NCBI RefSeq assembly: GCF_002252625.1
Contig: NZ_NQKW01000002.1
Location: forward strand, 1 to 64,000
Length of the DNA stretch: 64,000 bases
DNA from: Synechococcus sp. 1G10
GTDB lineage: Bacteria > Cyanobacteriota > Cyanobacteriia > PCC-6307 > Cyanobiaceae
Reading direction: 5' to 3'
The notes beneath the pieces were generated by a model. The model made no database searches. It saw only the letters and a list, made by a program, of their open reading frames with translations, and was not told the origin of the DNA. This document shows positions 25,446 to 34,041 of the stretch, one piece after another; within the stretch, counting starts at the first letter, position 1, and every line of letters begins with the position of its first letter. The translations under genes and the position numbers were made by a program.

Positions 25446-26039
25446 ATGAAACGGTCCTTCCTTCCAGTTCCTCTGGGTCTGCTGCTGGCCCTTTCTCCCC
25501 TGGCGGCTCTCGCCCATATGGAGCACGGCCATAGCGGGGGGTTCGTGGCTGGGTTCCTCCATCCGATCACGGGGCCCGACCATGTGGTGGCGATGGTGGC
25601 CGTTGGGCTCTGGGGGGCGGTGCTGGGACCGCCGGCCGTCTGGGTGCTGCCGGTGGCCTTCCCCCTGGTGATGGCCTTCGGCGGCCTGCTCGGCCTTCTG
25701 GGGATCCCGATTCCCGGCGTCGAAATCGCCATCGCCGCTTCGGGTCTGGTGCTGGGTCTGATGGTGCTGTTCGAGGTAAGGGCTCCGCTCTGGTTGGCTG
25801 CGCTGATCGTGGCCGCCTTTGCGGTGTTTCACGGCCATGCCCACGGCAGCGAGCTTCCTGCCGGCAGCAATGCTCTTCTCTACAGCCTGGCGTTCGTGAT
25901 GGCCACCGGGCTGCTCCATCTCACAGGCATCCTGCTGGGGGAGACGCGCCGATGGCCTGGGGGACGCAGGTTCGTGCAGGGCGCTGGAGCGGTAGTGGCC
26001 CTGGTGGGGCTCTTCTTCCTGGAGCAGGCGCTGACATGA
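25446..26039 (+). CDS. hupE: HupE/UreJ-family nickel (cobalt) permease
   Basis: 197 residues. A signal sequence (LGLLLALSPLAALA) is followed by HMEHGHSGGFVAGFLHPITG and PDHVVAMVAVGLWGA, the conserved histidine-rich HupE motif thought to bind nickel. The remaining five or six hydrophobic segments include FHGHAHGSELP, a second conserved histidine cluster. The family mediates diffusion or uptake of Ni or Co across the inner membrane. It overlaps the second HupE-like gene by four bases. No hydrogenase or urease gene is in view. It follows the broken CbiO gene by 45 bases. Confidence 0.9.
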   Translation: MKRSFLPVPLGLLLALSPLAALAHMEHGHSGGFVAGFLHPITGPDHVVAMVAVGLWGAVLGPPAVWVLPVAFPLVMAFGGLLGLLGIPIPGVEIAIAASGLVLGLMVLFEVRAPLWLAALIVAAFAVFHGHAHGSELPAGSNALLYSLAFVMATGLLHLTGILLGETRRWPGGRRFVQGAGAVVALVGLFFLEQALT

Positions 26040-26659
26040 GCTCCGCAGGTGTCCGCCGCGGCAAGGGATGGTCAGGCGTGTTCCTGATGGCAGCTTTGGC
26101 GATTGCTGCCCCACCTGCCGGCGCCCATCTGGTGCAGACCGGCCTGGGTGGTTTCGCGGATGGCGCCGCCCGTTTGGTGCTGACGCCCTCCGACCTGCTG
26201 CTCGTCTGCGGTCTGTCCGCCTTGGCGGTTCAACAGGGAGCGGCCTGTGCTGTGAGGCTGCGGTTGGCCCTGCCCTTGTCCTGGTTGCTGGGCGGAATCG
26301 TGGGGCTACAGCTGCCGTTCGAGCTGTCGACGCCTTGGCTGAACACGATTGCCTTCTCGCTGGTGGGCCTGCTGGTGGCGCTCGAGGTGCCGATGGGCAG
26401 GCGGGCGACCATGGCTTTGACAGTGCTGGTCGGTCTGTGGTTCGGCCTGATCAATGGATCAGCCCTGGCCTTTCACTCCGGCGCTGCCCTGGCCTTGGTG
26501 GGTGGCGTCGTGGGCGTCACTGCGATGACAACGATGCTCACCCTGGCGCTGACCCCACCGCATCCAGCCTGGCTGCGCATCGGCCTGCGGGTGGCAGGAA
26601 GTTGGATGGCTGCTTCTGGCCTGCTGATGCTGGGCTGGCTGATCAAGTACTCGTCTTGA
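26036..26659 (+). CDS. second HupE/UreJ-like membrane protein
   Basis: 207 residues starting in the stop of hupE (ATGA). A cleaved or uncleaved N-terminal segment (LMAALAIAAPPAGAHLVQTG) is followed by LTPSDLLLVCGLSALAVQQG. Six hydrophobic stretches cover the rest, ending in a polar KYSS tail. The first histidine after the leader (AHLVQTG) matches the HupE/UreJ-2 type. The other histidine cluster is reduced to SALAFHSGAALA. It may act with HupE as a pair for nickel transport; that is inference from coupling. Confidence 0.75.
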   Translation: MSSAGVRRGKGWSGVFLMAALAIAAPPAGAHLVQTGLGGFADGAARLVLTPSDLLLVCGLSALAVQQGAACAVRLRLALPLSWLLGGIVGLQLPFELSTPWLNTIAFSLVGLLVALEVPMGRRATMALTVLVGLWFGLINGSALAFHSGAALALVGGVVGVTAMTTMLTLALTPPHPAWLRIGLRVAGSWMAASGLLMLGWLIKYSS

Positions 26660-26861
26660 AGAGACATTCCAAAGACCAATCCGATCCCGGTGTGCGAGGG
26701 GTTGCTGATCTCTTCCCAGCCCACTGCGCCTACCGGGTGAGGATCCGGCGATCGCCGTCCAAAAGCCAGCGCGATCAGGCTGTTGCGGCGCCCTTTCCTC
26801 GCGAACATCTGTGTGCCAGCTCAGACTGGGGGCAGGCGTTGATTCGGGGGATGGTGCGCTG

Positions 26862-27128
26862 ATGTCAGGGCCGGTTCCCCCCGCTGACGGCCCGCAGCCC
26901 GTGGATCTGCCCGCCGGCCGCTCCTACCTCTGCAGCTGCCGCCGCAGCCGCCAGGGCTGGTTCTGCGACGGCGCCCATCTGGGCAGTGGGCTGATTGCCC
27001 GTGAGATTCAGCTGGAGCAGCCGGGCACCGTGCTGATGTGCGGTTGCGGCCGCTCCCGCCGCTACCCCCTCTGCGACGGCAGCCATGGTCGAGCGGCTGT
27101 AAAGCCCTGGTGGAGCTGGTGGAGATGA
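26862..27128 (+). CDS. double CDGSH iron-sulfur protein
   Basis: 88 residues from ATG 26862. There are two CDGSH-type motifs. The first is CSCRRSRQGWFCDGAHLG (histidine kept, serine replaced by alanine). The second is CGCGRSRRYPLCDGSHG, the full C-x-C-x(n)-C-x-x-x-H pattern. Each should bind a 2Fe-2S cluster with three cysteines and one histidine. The family is small and soluble, with roles in iron or redox homeostasis. Its stop overlaps the start of the VOC protein, so the two are coupled. An upstream start at 26811 is possible but lacks support. Confidence 0.85.
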   Translation: MSGPVPPADGPQPVDLPAGRSYLCSCRRSRQGWFCDGAHLGSGLIAREIQLEQPGTVLMCGCGRSRRYPLCDGSHGRAAVKPWWSWWR

Positions 27129-27499
27129 AGGGCTCGATCGTGCTGGCCGCCGACGATCCAGCGGAACTGGCCGGCTTCTATGGCTGCCTGCTTGCGGTGG
27201 AGCCGCAGCGGGGCCTGAGCGCCTCCCACTGGCGGTTGGCCTGGCCTGCCGGCGGGTTCCTGGAGATCTATGCCCCGTCGAGCAGTCGGCCCCAGCCCCG
27301 GCAATTGGGCCGTGTGGCGCTGTGCCTGCAAGGCCACGCCGATGGCGGCGATCCCACCCAGGTGCTCCACGACTGGATTGGGCAGGCAACAGCTCAGGGG
27401 GCATCACTGCTCACACCCCCGCGGCAGGAACCGTTCGGGGTGGAAGCCTGGCTGCTGGATCCGGAGGGCAACCGCCTGCTGTTGCTGGTGCAGGCCTGA
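27125..27499 (+). CDS. VOC (glyoxalase/dioxygenase fold) protein
   Basis: 124 residues from ATG 27125, overlapping the CDGSH stop. One VOC unit is seen: strand-helix DDPAELAGFYGCLLAVEP, then SHWRLAWPAGGFLEIYAP. The second half is RVALCLQGH, helix, and FGVEAWLLDPEGNRLLLLVQ. The closing D-P-E-G-N-R pattern is diagnostic of the glyoxalase/bleomycin-resistance superfamily. Metal ligands are not all obvious, so the reaction is unknown. It ends ten bases before the convergent HPP gene. Confidence 0.8.
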   Translation: MKGSIVLAADDPAELAGFYGCLLAVEPQRGLSASHWRLAWPAGGFLEIYAPSSSRPQPRQLGRVALCLQGHADGGDPTQVLHDWIGQATAQGASLLTPPRQEPFGVEAWLLDPEGNRLLLLVQA

Positions 27500-27508
27500 G
27501 CCGTCTGG

Positions 27509-28027
27509 TCAGAACCAGTGGTGGGGATAGGGATCATCCCCGGGCCGCAGACGGCTGAACAGCACCGCCATCAGCGTCAGCAGCAGGGAACCCGTCAACA
27601 TCGGCATCACCACAAATCCTGGCTGGACCTTGAGCAGCACGCCCAGCAAGGCGACGGCGCCGGCAGGTGGATGCAGGCAGCGCAGCAGCTGTCCCAGGGC
27701 GATCGTGACCCCAACCGCCAGGCCCATCGCCCAGGGAGTACGACCCAGCGTCGCGACACACACCACACTGACAGCGGCCGCCACCGTGTTGCCCAGCACG
27801 ATGTTGCGCGGCTGGGCCAGGGGGCTGCCGGGATGGCCGAACAACAGCACGGTGGAGGCCCCGAAGGGTGCGACGACCAGGGGGTAGTGGCTCCAGGAAC
27901 TGATCAGACTCAGAGCTGTGATCGCCAGCAGACCGCCCAGCCAAGAAGCCACGACATCATGGAGCTCAAAGCGTGGCTGGAAGGCCCGGCCGCGCAGCCG
28001 CTGCTCCTGAATCCGGCGCCAGGCCAT
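27509..28027 (-). CDS. HPP-family membrane protein
   Basis: 172 residues with four to five transmembrane segments. The family name motif is present (CLHPPAGAVALLGVLL), along with PLVVAPFGASTVLLFGHPGS and PLAQPRNIVLGNTVAA, conserved loops of the family. In several cyanobacteria an HPP protein (NrtS) takes up nitrite, but nothing nitrogen-related is adjacent, so the substrate is open. The start at 28027 gives the standard length. It converges with the VOC gene. Confidence 0.88.
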   Translation of the reverse strand: MAWRRIQEQRLRGRAFQPRFELHDVVASWLGGLLAITALSLISSWSHYPLVVAPFGASTVLLFGHPGSPLAQPRNIVLGNTVAAAVSVVCVATLGRTPWAMGLAVGVTIALGQLLRCLHPPAGAVALLGVLLKVQPGFVVMPMLTGSLLLTLMAVLFSRLRPGDDPYPHHWF

Positions 28028-28141
28028 CAGTTGTGTAGCCGTTCATACAATTAAAGCGTTTCATGAATGGCCTCCGAGCTCTCGGAAAAGCGCTGTCCAG
28101 GCCGATCCACAGGCCGCTGATCACCTGAATGGCGACAGCTC

Positions 28142-29509
28142 TCACCCCACCAGCTGCGCCAGCAGTTGGGTTCCGGCACCGATGGCTGCAGCCGCGCCAA
28201 TCACCTGCAGCACACTCCAGCGCAGTTTCACCAGGACCAGCAGGGCGAGGGCCACCACCAGTGCTGCTGCGGGATTAAGGCGTCCGTTGGGCCAGAGCAC
28301 CGGTCCGGCGAAGAACACCGCCAGGCTGGCGATCACCCCCACCACAGCCGCTGTGATCGCTGTGAGCGGTGCACCCAGGCGCAGATCGCCGCGGCTGGCC
28401 TCCACGAGCGGCGCCCCGGCCAGGATGAATCCGAAGGAGGGAAGAAAGGTGAACCACACCGTGACCAGGGTGGCGGCGGCGGCGGCGGGCCAGCTGCCCT
28501 GGGTGCTGTTCCAGCCGCCCATGAACCCCACGAAGGCCACCACCATGATCAGCGGGCCCGGGGTGGTTTCCCCCAGGGCCAGGCCATCGACCATCTGGCC
28601 GGCTGAGAGCCAGCCGAACTGCTCAACCGCCCCCTGGGCCACATAGGGCAGCACGGCATAGGCCCCACCGAAGCTCAGCAGCGCCACCCGGGAGAAAAAG
28701 CGGGCCATCAGCGCGAGGTTGCCGTTCCAGCCGCCGGCAGCGGTGAGCAGCGCCAGGGGAATCAGCAAGGCCATTCCCCAGGCCAGCAGGGTGAGTGCCA
28801 GGCGGCGGCGGCAGAAGCGGGCGTGCTCCGGCGTCGACGTGTGGTCCCCGTGGATGGGCTCCACCTCGGACATGCCGGCGTTTGATGCTGTGGTGCTTTT
28901 GGTCTGCTGAGCCGGTGGGGCTGAATGACCTGGCACCAGCAACAGCCCCGATCGCCAGCGGCCCACTACCAGGCCGCAGAGGGCTGCCCCCACCACCACC
29001 AGTGGATAGGGAAGCTGCAACACCGCCAGGGCCAGGAACGCCGCGACGGCAATGCCGATCAGCACGGGGGTGCGCAGGGTGCGCAGGCCCAGCCGCCAGG
29101 CCGCCACCAGCACGATCGCCAGCACGGTCGGCTTGAGAACGGCAAACACCGAAACGAGCAGGGGCAGCTGGCCCCAGAGGGCATAGACCGTGGCCAGGGC
29201 CGTGAGCACCAGCACCGAGGGGGCCAGAAACAGCCCACCGGCGATCAGGCCACCAGACACCCCATGCATCAGCCAGCCCAGATAGGTGGCCAGCTGGGTG
29301 GCCTCCGGACCGGGCAGAAGCATGCAGTAATTGAGGGCATGCAGGAAGCGCCGCTCGCTCAACCAGCGCCGCCGCTCCACCAGCTCCCGGTGCAACAGGG
29401 CGATCTGCCCGGCCGGCCCACCGAAGCTCACCAGCCCGAGCTTCAGCCAGAAACGTGACGCCTCGCTCAGGCTCACGGCTGAGGCCTGAGAAGCCGGTTG
29501 CGTGGTCAT
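28142..29509 (-). CDS. chrA: ChrA-type chromate transporter
   Basis: 455 residues made of two homologous halves. The first half begins FWLKLGLVSFGGPAGQIALL and has MLLPGPEATQLATYLGW. The second begins FFSRVALLSFGGAYAVLPYV and has LGETTPGPLIMVVAFVGFMG. The paired FGG and PGP motifs are those of long-chain ChrA proteins, which export chromate by proton antiport. The halves are joined by a polar linker (about 205-245). Ten or more transmembrane segments are expected. Sulfate/chromate similarity makes its place at the edge of a sulfur island notable, but it is on the opposite strand from the next gene. Confidence 0.92.
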   Translation of the reverse strand: MTTQPASQASAVSLSEASRFWLKLGLVSFGGPAGQIALLHRELVERRRWLSERRFLHALNYCMLLPGPEATQLATYLGWLMHGVSGGLIAGGLFLAPSVLVLTALATVYALWGQLPLLVSVFAVLKPTVLAIVLVAAWRLGLRTLRTPVLIGIAVAAFLALAVLQLPYPLVVVGAALCGLVVGRWRSGLLLVPGHSAPPAQQTKSTTASNAGMSEVEPIHGDHTSTPEHARFCRRRLALTLLAWGMALLIPLALLTAAGGWNGNLALMARFFSRVALLSFGGAYAVLPYVAQGAVEQFGWLSAGQMVDGLALGETTPGPLIMVVAFVGFMGGWNSTQGSWPAAAAATLVTVWFTFLPSFGFILAGAPLVEASRGDLRLGAPLTAITAAVVGVIASLAVFFAGPVLWPNGRLNPAAALVVALALLVLVKLRWSVLQVIGAAAAIGAGTQLLAQLVG

Positions 29510-29691
29510 GGCTGGCCGATCCAGTTCGGAACCATCACGATCTCACCCCAACCGCATTGCTCAGAAACCGCTCCAGGGGGCCTGTGGAAGTTGACGATTC
29601 GATGATCAGCACACAGGCGGCTGTACCTGAAATTACACACAATCTGTCGATCTGATTTCTAACATCATATCCCCGCTCGTCTTTGCGTACA
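29510..29691. promoter_or_regulatory. divergent promoter region between chrA and the exported rhodanese
   Basis: About 180 bases separate two divergent genes. The part next to the rhodanese (29630-29690) is AT-rich, with ATTACACACAATCTG and AACATCATAT, and is the likeliest promoter. No terminator is expected here. Confidence 0.4.
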
Positions 29692-30678
29692 ATGTTCTTT
29701 GTCTCTCGGCTTCCACTACGGCGTCGGTGGATCTCTGCAGGCCTCGGAATGATCGCAACCGTGTCCCTGGCCCTCCCGCTGACTCTTCCCTCCATTGCCA
29801 AGGTGGCTTCAGGCTCCACCAACTTTCAGATTCTCACTCCTGATCAGGCAGCTGCTGGCCTGAAGTCCGGCGACTGGAAGGTGCTGGATGTGCGCCCAGT
29901 ACCTCCCCTTGATTACATCGGCGGTCACGTGCCTAGAGCCGTTCACATCTCCGAGCAGGCTTTCCGTGGGCCGAACGGCCGGCTTCCCTTTCAGATCTGG
30001 GGGCCCAGCGAGCTAGCTGGTCTGTTGAGCCGGGCTGGCATCAGCAACAAGGACTCGGTGCTGATTTACTCCGATGGCAACAATGTGCTCGGCGCTTCTC
30101 TGGTGGCCTACATCCTTGAAAAAAGCGGCGTGCCCAAGGTGGCCATCCTTGATGGCGGCCTCTCCGGTTACAAGGCCTCTGGCGCCGAAACCACCAAGGC
30201 ATTCCCCACCTTCAATGCCGGCAGCTTCAAGCCCTCCACTGTTGAGGGTCTCAATATCTACTTGGATGAGCTGCTACCACTGGTGGGCAGAAAGAACGTG
30301 GTGATCGTCGATCCGAGGCCAAAGGCCCAGTTCGAGGGCACCGACCAGACCTTCATCCGTAACGGCCACATCCCCGGAGCTCGCAACATCCCTTGGCAGC
30401 TGCTGACCGAGGCCAATAATCCGGATGCAGCGAAGAGTAACCCCCACAAGCTCAAGTCTATCGAAGACTTGAGGGCTCTGTTCGTCAGTAGGGGCATCAC
30501 TCCCGACAAGACGGTGATCATCTCTTGCAGCACCGGGCGTGAGGCCAGCCTCCAGTTCCTGGCGCTCAAGCATCTGTTGAAATACCCCAACGTGCGCATC
30601 TACGAGGGATCGTGGACCGAATACAGCGCCTCCCCCCACCCGGTGCAGACCGGGCCAGAAAAAAGCCCTGCCAGCTGA
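29692..30678 (+). CDS. exported tandem rhodanese (thiosulfate sulfurtransferase type)
   Basis: 328 residues from ATG 29692. The signal peptide is arginine-rich (LPLRRRWISAGLGMIATVSL, then ALPLTLPSIA). Two rhodanese domains follow. In the first the active loop is YSDGNNVLGA with no cysteine, so it is structural. In the second the loop is ISCSTGREASLQF, with Cys279 as the sulfur-carrying residue. Two-domain rhodaneses move sulfane sulfur from thiosulfate to thiophilic acceptors; this one should act in the periplasm. A small exported peptide and a YeeE/YedE transporter follow on the same strand, which suggests extracytoplasmic thiosulfate handling coupled to uptake. Confidence 0.9.
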   Translation: MFFVSRLPLRRRWISAGLGMIATVSLALPLTLPSIAKVASGSTNFQILTPDQAAAGLKSGDWKVLDVRPVPPLDYIGGHVPRAVHISEQAFRGPNGRLPFQIWGPSELAGLLSRAGISNKDSVLIYSDGNNVLGASLVAYILEKSGVPKVAILDGGLSGYKASGAETTKAFPTFNAGSFKPSTVEGLNIYLDELLPLVGRKNVVIVDPRPKAQFEGTDQTFIRNGHIPGARNIPWQLLTEANNPDAAKSNPHKLKSIEDLRALFVSRGITPDKTVIISCSTGREASLQFLALKHLLKYPNVRIYEGSWTEYSASPHPVQTGPEKSPAS

Positions 30679-30683
30679 CTTCC

Positions 30684-30857
30684 ATGGCCTCGTTTCTCCA
30701 CTCCTCGAACAGCCCCGCCAACAGGTTCAACTCTGTCGGTTTCAATGGCGCTCTGACGATTGCCCTGGTTTCTGTAGCCACACTGATCCCGCTGCAGGTC
30801 CTGGCCTGTGAAACAGGCAGCGAAAGTCCGCCGCCACCGAAAACCAGGAACCGTTGA
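30684..30857 (+). CDS. small exported peptide between rhodanese and transporter
   Basis: 57 residues from ATG 30684, five bases after the rhodanese stop. The hydrophobic core (FNGALTIALVSVATLIPLQV) ends LACETGSES, which could be a lipoprotein signal cleaved before the only cysteine, or a simple single-pass anchor. The rest is short and polar (PPPPKTRNR). Tight spacing on both sides argues for a real member of the operon. No family is recognised. If lipidated, it could hold partners at the membrane. Confidence 0.55.
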   Translation: MASFLHSSNSPANRFNSVGFNGALTIALVSVATLIPLQVLACETGSESPPPPKTRNR

Positions 30858-30865
30858 TCAGGATT

Positions 30866-32050
30866 ATGAGATTCGTCGTGCCCGGAGCCCTGCTCCTGGC
30901 AGCTGCCTTCGCCCTGGCTGCCATCGACGGCCGTGATTGCCTGATCTGGCTGCTGGGATGTGCCCTCGGTCTGGTGCTCACCCTTAGCCGCTTTGGATTC
31001 AGTTCGGGCTACCGACGGCTGATCACCGAGCGGGATCCTGGAGGCATCCAGGCCCAGTTGCTACTGGCGGCACTGCTGGTGGTGGCTATGGGCCTGGCTC
31101 TGGCTTTCGGGGCGGCCGTGGGCCTGGAGCCAAAACTGCTGCGCACTCCCCTGTCGCTGCCTTTTCTTGGCGGTGCCTTCCTTTTCGGGGTGGGGATAGC
31201 CCTGGCCCGGGGATGTGCGTGCGGAACCCTGGCCGCCACCTCCCGGGGCGGATGGGGGGTCATGGTGGCCCTGGCGGGACTCGTGGTCGGGGCGTTCTTG
31301 GGCAGCCTGCAGCGTCCGCTGCTGGCTGCCCAGCCTCAGGTGTTGTCGCCAGTAATCCTTGACCACCTCGCCCTTCCCTGGACGGTGCTGCTTCAGCTGG
31401 CAGGTCTTGCTCTATTGGCCTGGTTGCTTCAACGCTGGAGAGGCCGATCCATCGGCTCCAGCCCAGTGCCGTACGGAGGGGCTGCTCTACTGGCCCTGGC
31501 GGCGACCGGGGTGCTGCTCGTCACGGGGGAGCCCTGGAAGGTGCTCTGGGGGTTGGCGATCACCGGAGCCAAGGCGGCCACCTGGCTGGGCTGGAATCCC
31601 GAAGCTTCAGGATTTTGGTCAGCGCCTGCCCGGATGGCACTGCTGCAGGGTCCCCGGCCCTGGTGGTTACAGGAAGCGGTACTTCTCGATCTGGGGCTGA
31701 TCTCGGGTGCCCTAGCGGGGGGATTTTCCGGTGGCACCCTCCGTTGGCGAGGTCCCGGGGAACTCAATCCGTCCGATCTGATGCGCCGTGGCATCGGGGG
31801 TCTTGCGATGGGCTTCGGGGGGCTGCTCGCCTCCGGCTGCAACGTCAATGCTTTTCTCGGAGGGGTGATGAGCTTCAGCCTGCACGGTTGGGTATGGATA
31901 ATCGCCGCCCTGCTGGGTTTCGCCACGGCGCTCAAATGGAGTGGTCCTGGCACTGTTTTCTCATGGGGCGCTGCAGAGAGCAGCCGTTGCCAACCTGGCC
32001 CATCGATGGAGAGCAATGGAATCACCAAGAACCGCAAAGGCGGTTGGTGA
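30866..32050 (+). CDS. YeeE/YedE-family sulfur-compound transporter
   Basis: 394 residues from ATG 30866, or four more from TTG 30854. About ten hydrophobic segments form two repeats. The first carries ARGCACGTLAATSRGG and the second ASGCNVNAFLGGVMS. These cysteine-containing G-C loops are the signature of the YeeE/YedE (TsuA) family, in which conserved cysteines pass thiosulfate through the membrane. The protein is about the length of the long TsuA type. It directly follows an exported rhodanese and precedes the encapsulin operon on the opposite strand. Thiosulfate is the likely substrate, but selenium or other sulfur species are possible for the family. Confidence 0.85.
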   Translation: MRFVVPGALLLAAAFALAAIDGRDCLIWLLGCALGLVLTLSRFGFSSGYRRLITERDPGGIQAQLLLAALLVVAMGLALAFGAAVGLEPKLLRTPLSLPFLGGAFLFGVGIALARGCACGTLAATSRGGWGVMVALAGLVVGAFLGSLQRPLLAAQPQVLSPVILDHLALPWTVLLQLAGLALLAWLLQRWRGRSIGSSPVPYGGAALLALAATGVLLVTGEPWKVLWGLAITGAKAATWLGWNPEASGFWSAPARMALLQGPRPWWLQEAVLLDLGLISGALAGGFSGGTLRWRGPGELNPSDLMRRGIGGLAMGFGGLLASGCNVNAFLGGVMSFSLHGWVWIIAALLGFATALKWSGPGTVFSWGAAESSRCQPGPSMESNGITKNRKGGW

Positions 32051-32295
32051 CACCTCCGCCTGAATCGCTCAAGGCTCTACCCGCCGTGGCTGAACTGTTC
32101 CACGAGAAGATCCGGTTGTTGGAGAACGAGTCCTCACCACTTTCCTGTGGCAGTTCGCTTCACTTCTGCCAGGATCGCCGGACTGTCACGGCAATCAAGA
32201 GATGGGCCGCTGCAGTGGCAGGAGATCGGAAGATGTCGGTTTCCAACGGGCTTGGTATGGGGAGGTTGCCGGGACGGATGCCGCCCACGGCTTTC
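32051..32295. other. intergenic stretch between convergent genes
   Basis: About 245 bases between the YeeE-type gene and the cysteine desulfurase, which converge. I see no further gene and no convincing terminator hairpin. Confidence 0.4.
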
Positions 32296-34041
32296 TCAGG
32301 CCCTGGACCCGGCCAGCTGTTGGAGGGCGCTTACCAGTGCATCCACATCGTGTCGGGTGTTGTACAAGGCCAGCGTTGCCCGCACCGTGGCCTCCACCCC
32401 AAAGCGCCGCAGGATCGGCTGGGCGCAGTGGTGCCCGGCCCGCACGGCAATGCCCTGAAGGTTGAGGGCGCTGCCCACCTCATCGGGTGTGTAGCCGGCA
32501 AGCAGGAACGAGAGGACGCCGGCCTTGTGTTCAGCATTCCCGAACAGCCGCAGACCCGGAATCGCCAGCATGCGCGGCGTGGCGTAGGCCAAAAGCTCCT
32601 GTTCGGCCCGCTCGATGGCATGCATGCCGACGCGCTCCACGTACTCGAGCGCAGCTCCGAGTCCCACGGCATCTGCGATGTTGCCCGTACCCGCCTCGAA
32701 GCGATGGGGAGGATCCTGGTACAAGGTTCGCTCGAAGCTCACATCGCGGATCATGTTGCCGCCCCCCTGCCAGGGGGGCATGGACTCGAGTAGATCTCGC
32801 TTGCCGTAGAGAGCACCGATACCCGTGGGGCCATAGATCTTATGGCCAGAGAATACGTACCAGTCGACATCGAGAGCCTGCATGTCGACCGGCGTGTGGG
32901 CGACTCCCTGAGCACCATCAAGAAGAACACGTGCACCGTGGCGGTGAGCGATCGCGATCATCTCCTGGACGGGGAGAACCGTGCCCAGAGCATTGGAAAC
33001 TTGGGTGAAGGCGGCCAGTTTTGTCCGACTGCTGAAAAGGCGTTCGTAGCCTTCGAGAATTATCTGACCGGTGTCATCAACGGGAGCAACGCGCAGCCGG
33101 GCGCCCTTCTCGTGCGCAAGCTGCTGCCAGGGCACGATGTTGGCGTGGTGCTCCAGATGGGTGAGCACGATCTCGTCGCCTACTTCGATATGCTGGCGCC
33201 CCCATGACTGCATCACCAGATTGATGCCTTCGGTGGTTCCCCTCACGAAGACGATCTCTTCGCTACTTGAGGCGTGCAGAAAACGCGCGACGATAGAACG
33301 TGCCTCCTCGTAGGCATTGCTGGCCCGGGCCGCCAGCTCATGGGCCGCCCGGTGGATGTTGGAATTCTCCGTGCGGTAGAAGCGGGAAAGCCGATCAATG
33401 ACCGCACTGGGTTTTTGGGTGGTGGCACCGTTGTCAAGCCAGACCAGGGGATTGCCGTGAATGCGCTCCTGCAGGATCGGAAAGTCGCGCCGGACGAAGG
33501 CTGAATCGAGCGGCTGCGCTGAACTGATGGGTCCAAGCGTCTTGAGCGGATCGAGGTCGACTCGTTCACTGGTCTGCGGCCCTAACAGCGGTGGCTCGAT
33601 CCTGGGAGGTGCGGCAAAGGTGCCTTGCAGGAAGTAGGGCACATCCGACGCCAACGGATGCTGGTCCAGGATGGAGCCGAGGGGCGGAACGGTGTGGGGA
33701 ATCATGATCGGGGCCAGGGTCCCTATCCACGGTTCAACGGCCGCTGGATCAAGTGCCGCCGGATCAACGACCTGGCTGAGATGGGTGGTTCTGACATCGT
33801 CGCGCAGATGAGGCTCCACACTGAGTTCGATGGCATCCGCACTGGTCCCGGCCAGAGGCACCGCCGGCGAGGGAGGCTCTCTGCCGGGATGGTTGTAGCG
33901 GGCAGAATTTGCCCGGTCCGCGAGTACCGGAGCGTCGCCGAGTTCCTGATAGAGGCGGCTGGCGAGTTTGCTCAACTCCAGCTCATCTGGAAAACCTAGC
34001 GGCAGGGGCCTGGTCACAGGGAAGGCATCAGAGGTAGTCAT
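32296..34041 (-). CDS. cysteine desulfurase with long N-terminal region, encapsulin cargo type
   Basis: 581 residues from ATG 34041. Residues 1 to about 178 are proline-rich and low-complexity, with short hydrophobic islands (ELSKLASRLYQ near 22-31, VPYFLQGTF near 134-142). Residues 180-581 are a SufS-type class II desulfurase. Landmarks are LDNGATTQKP, THLEHHANIVPWQ, the PLP lysine 401 in VFSGHKIYGPTG, and the sulfur-carrying Cys539 in VRAGHHCAQP. The enzyme removes sulfur from cysteine to give a persulfide and alanine. In family 2A encapsulin systems this same extended enzyme is packaged in the SrpI shell through its N-terminal region. Its start overlaps the srpI stop by 14 bases. Confidence 0.95.
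   Translation of the reverse strand: MTTSDAFPVTRPLPLGFPDELELSKLASRLYQELGDAPVLADRANSARYNHPGREPPSPAVPLAGTSADAIELSVEPHLRDDVRTTHLSQVVDPAALDPAAVEPWIGTLAPIMIPHTVPPLGSILDQHPLASDVPYFLQGTFAAPPRIEPPLLGPQTSERVDLDPLKTLGPISSAQPLDSAFVRRDFPILQERIHGNPLVWLDNGATTQKPSAVIDRLSRFYRTENSNIHRAAHELAARASNAYEEARSIVARFLHASSSEEIVFVRGTTEGINLVMQSWGRQHIEVGDEIVLTHLEHHANIVPWQQLAHEKGARLRVAPVDDTGQIILEGYERLFSSRTKLAAFTQVSNALGTVLPVQEMIAIAHRHGARVLLDGAQGVAHTPVDMQALDVDWYVFSGHKIYGPTGIGALYGKRDLLESMPPWQGGGNMIRDVSFERTLYQDPPHRFEAGTGNIADAVGLGAALEYVERVGMHAIERAEQELLAYATPRMLAIPGLRLFGNAEHKAGVLSFLLAGYTPDEVGSALNLQGIAVRAGHHCAQPILRRFGVEATVRATLALYNTRHDVDALVSALQQLAGSRA

Noticed and set aside
25023-26114. 363-residue minus-strand frame
   Set aside because: Antisense to cbiO relic and hupE, low-complexity, no motif.
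28142-29509. chrA as a sulfate transporter of the sulfur island
   Set aside because: The two-half FGG/PGP architecture is clearly ChrA, and the gene is divergent from the island with its own promoter region.
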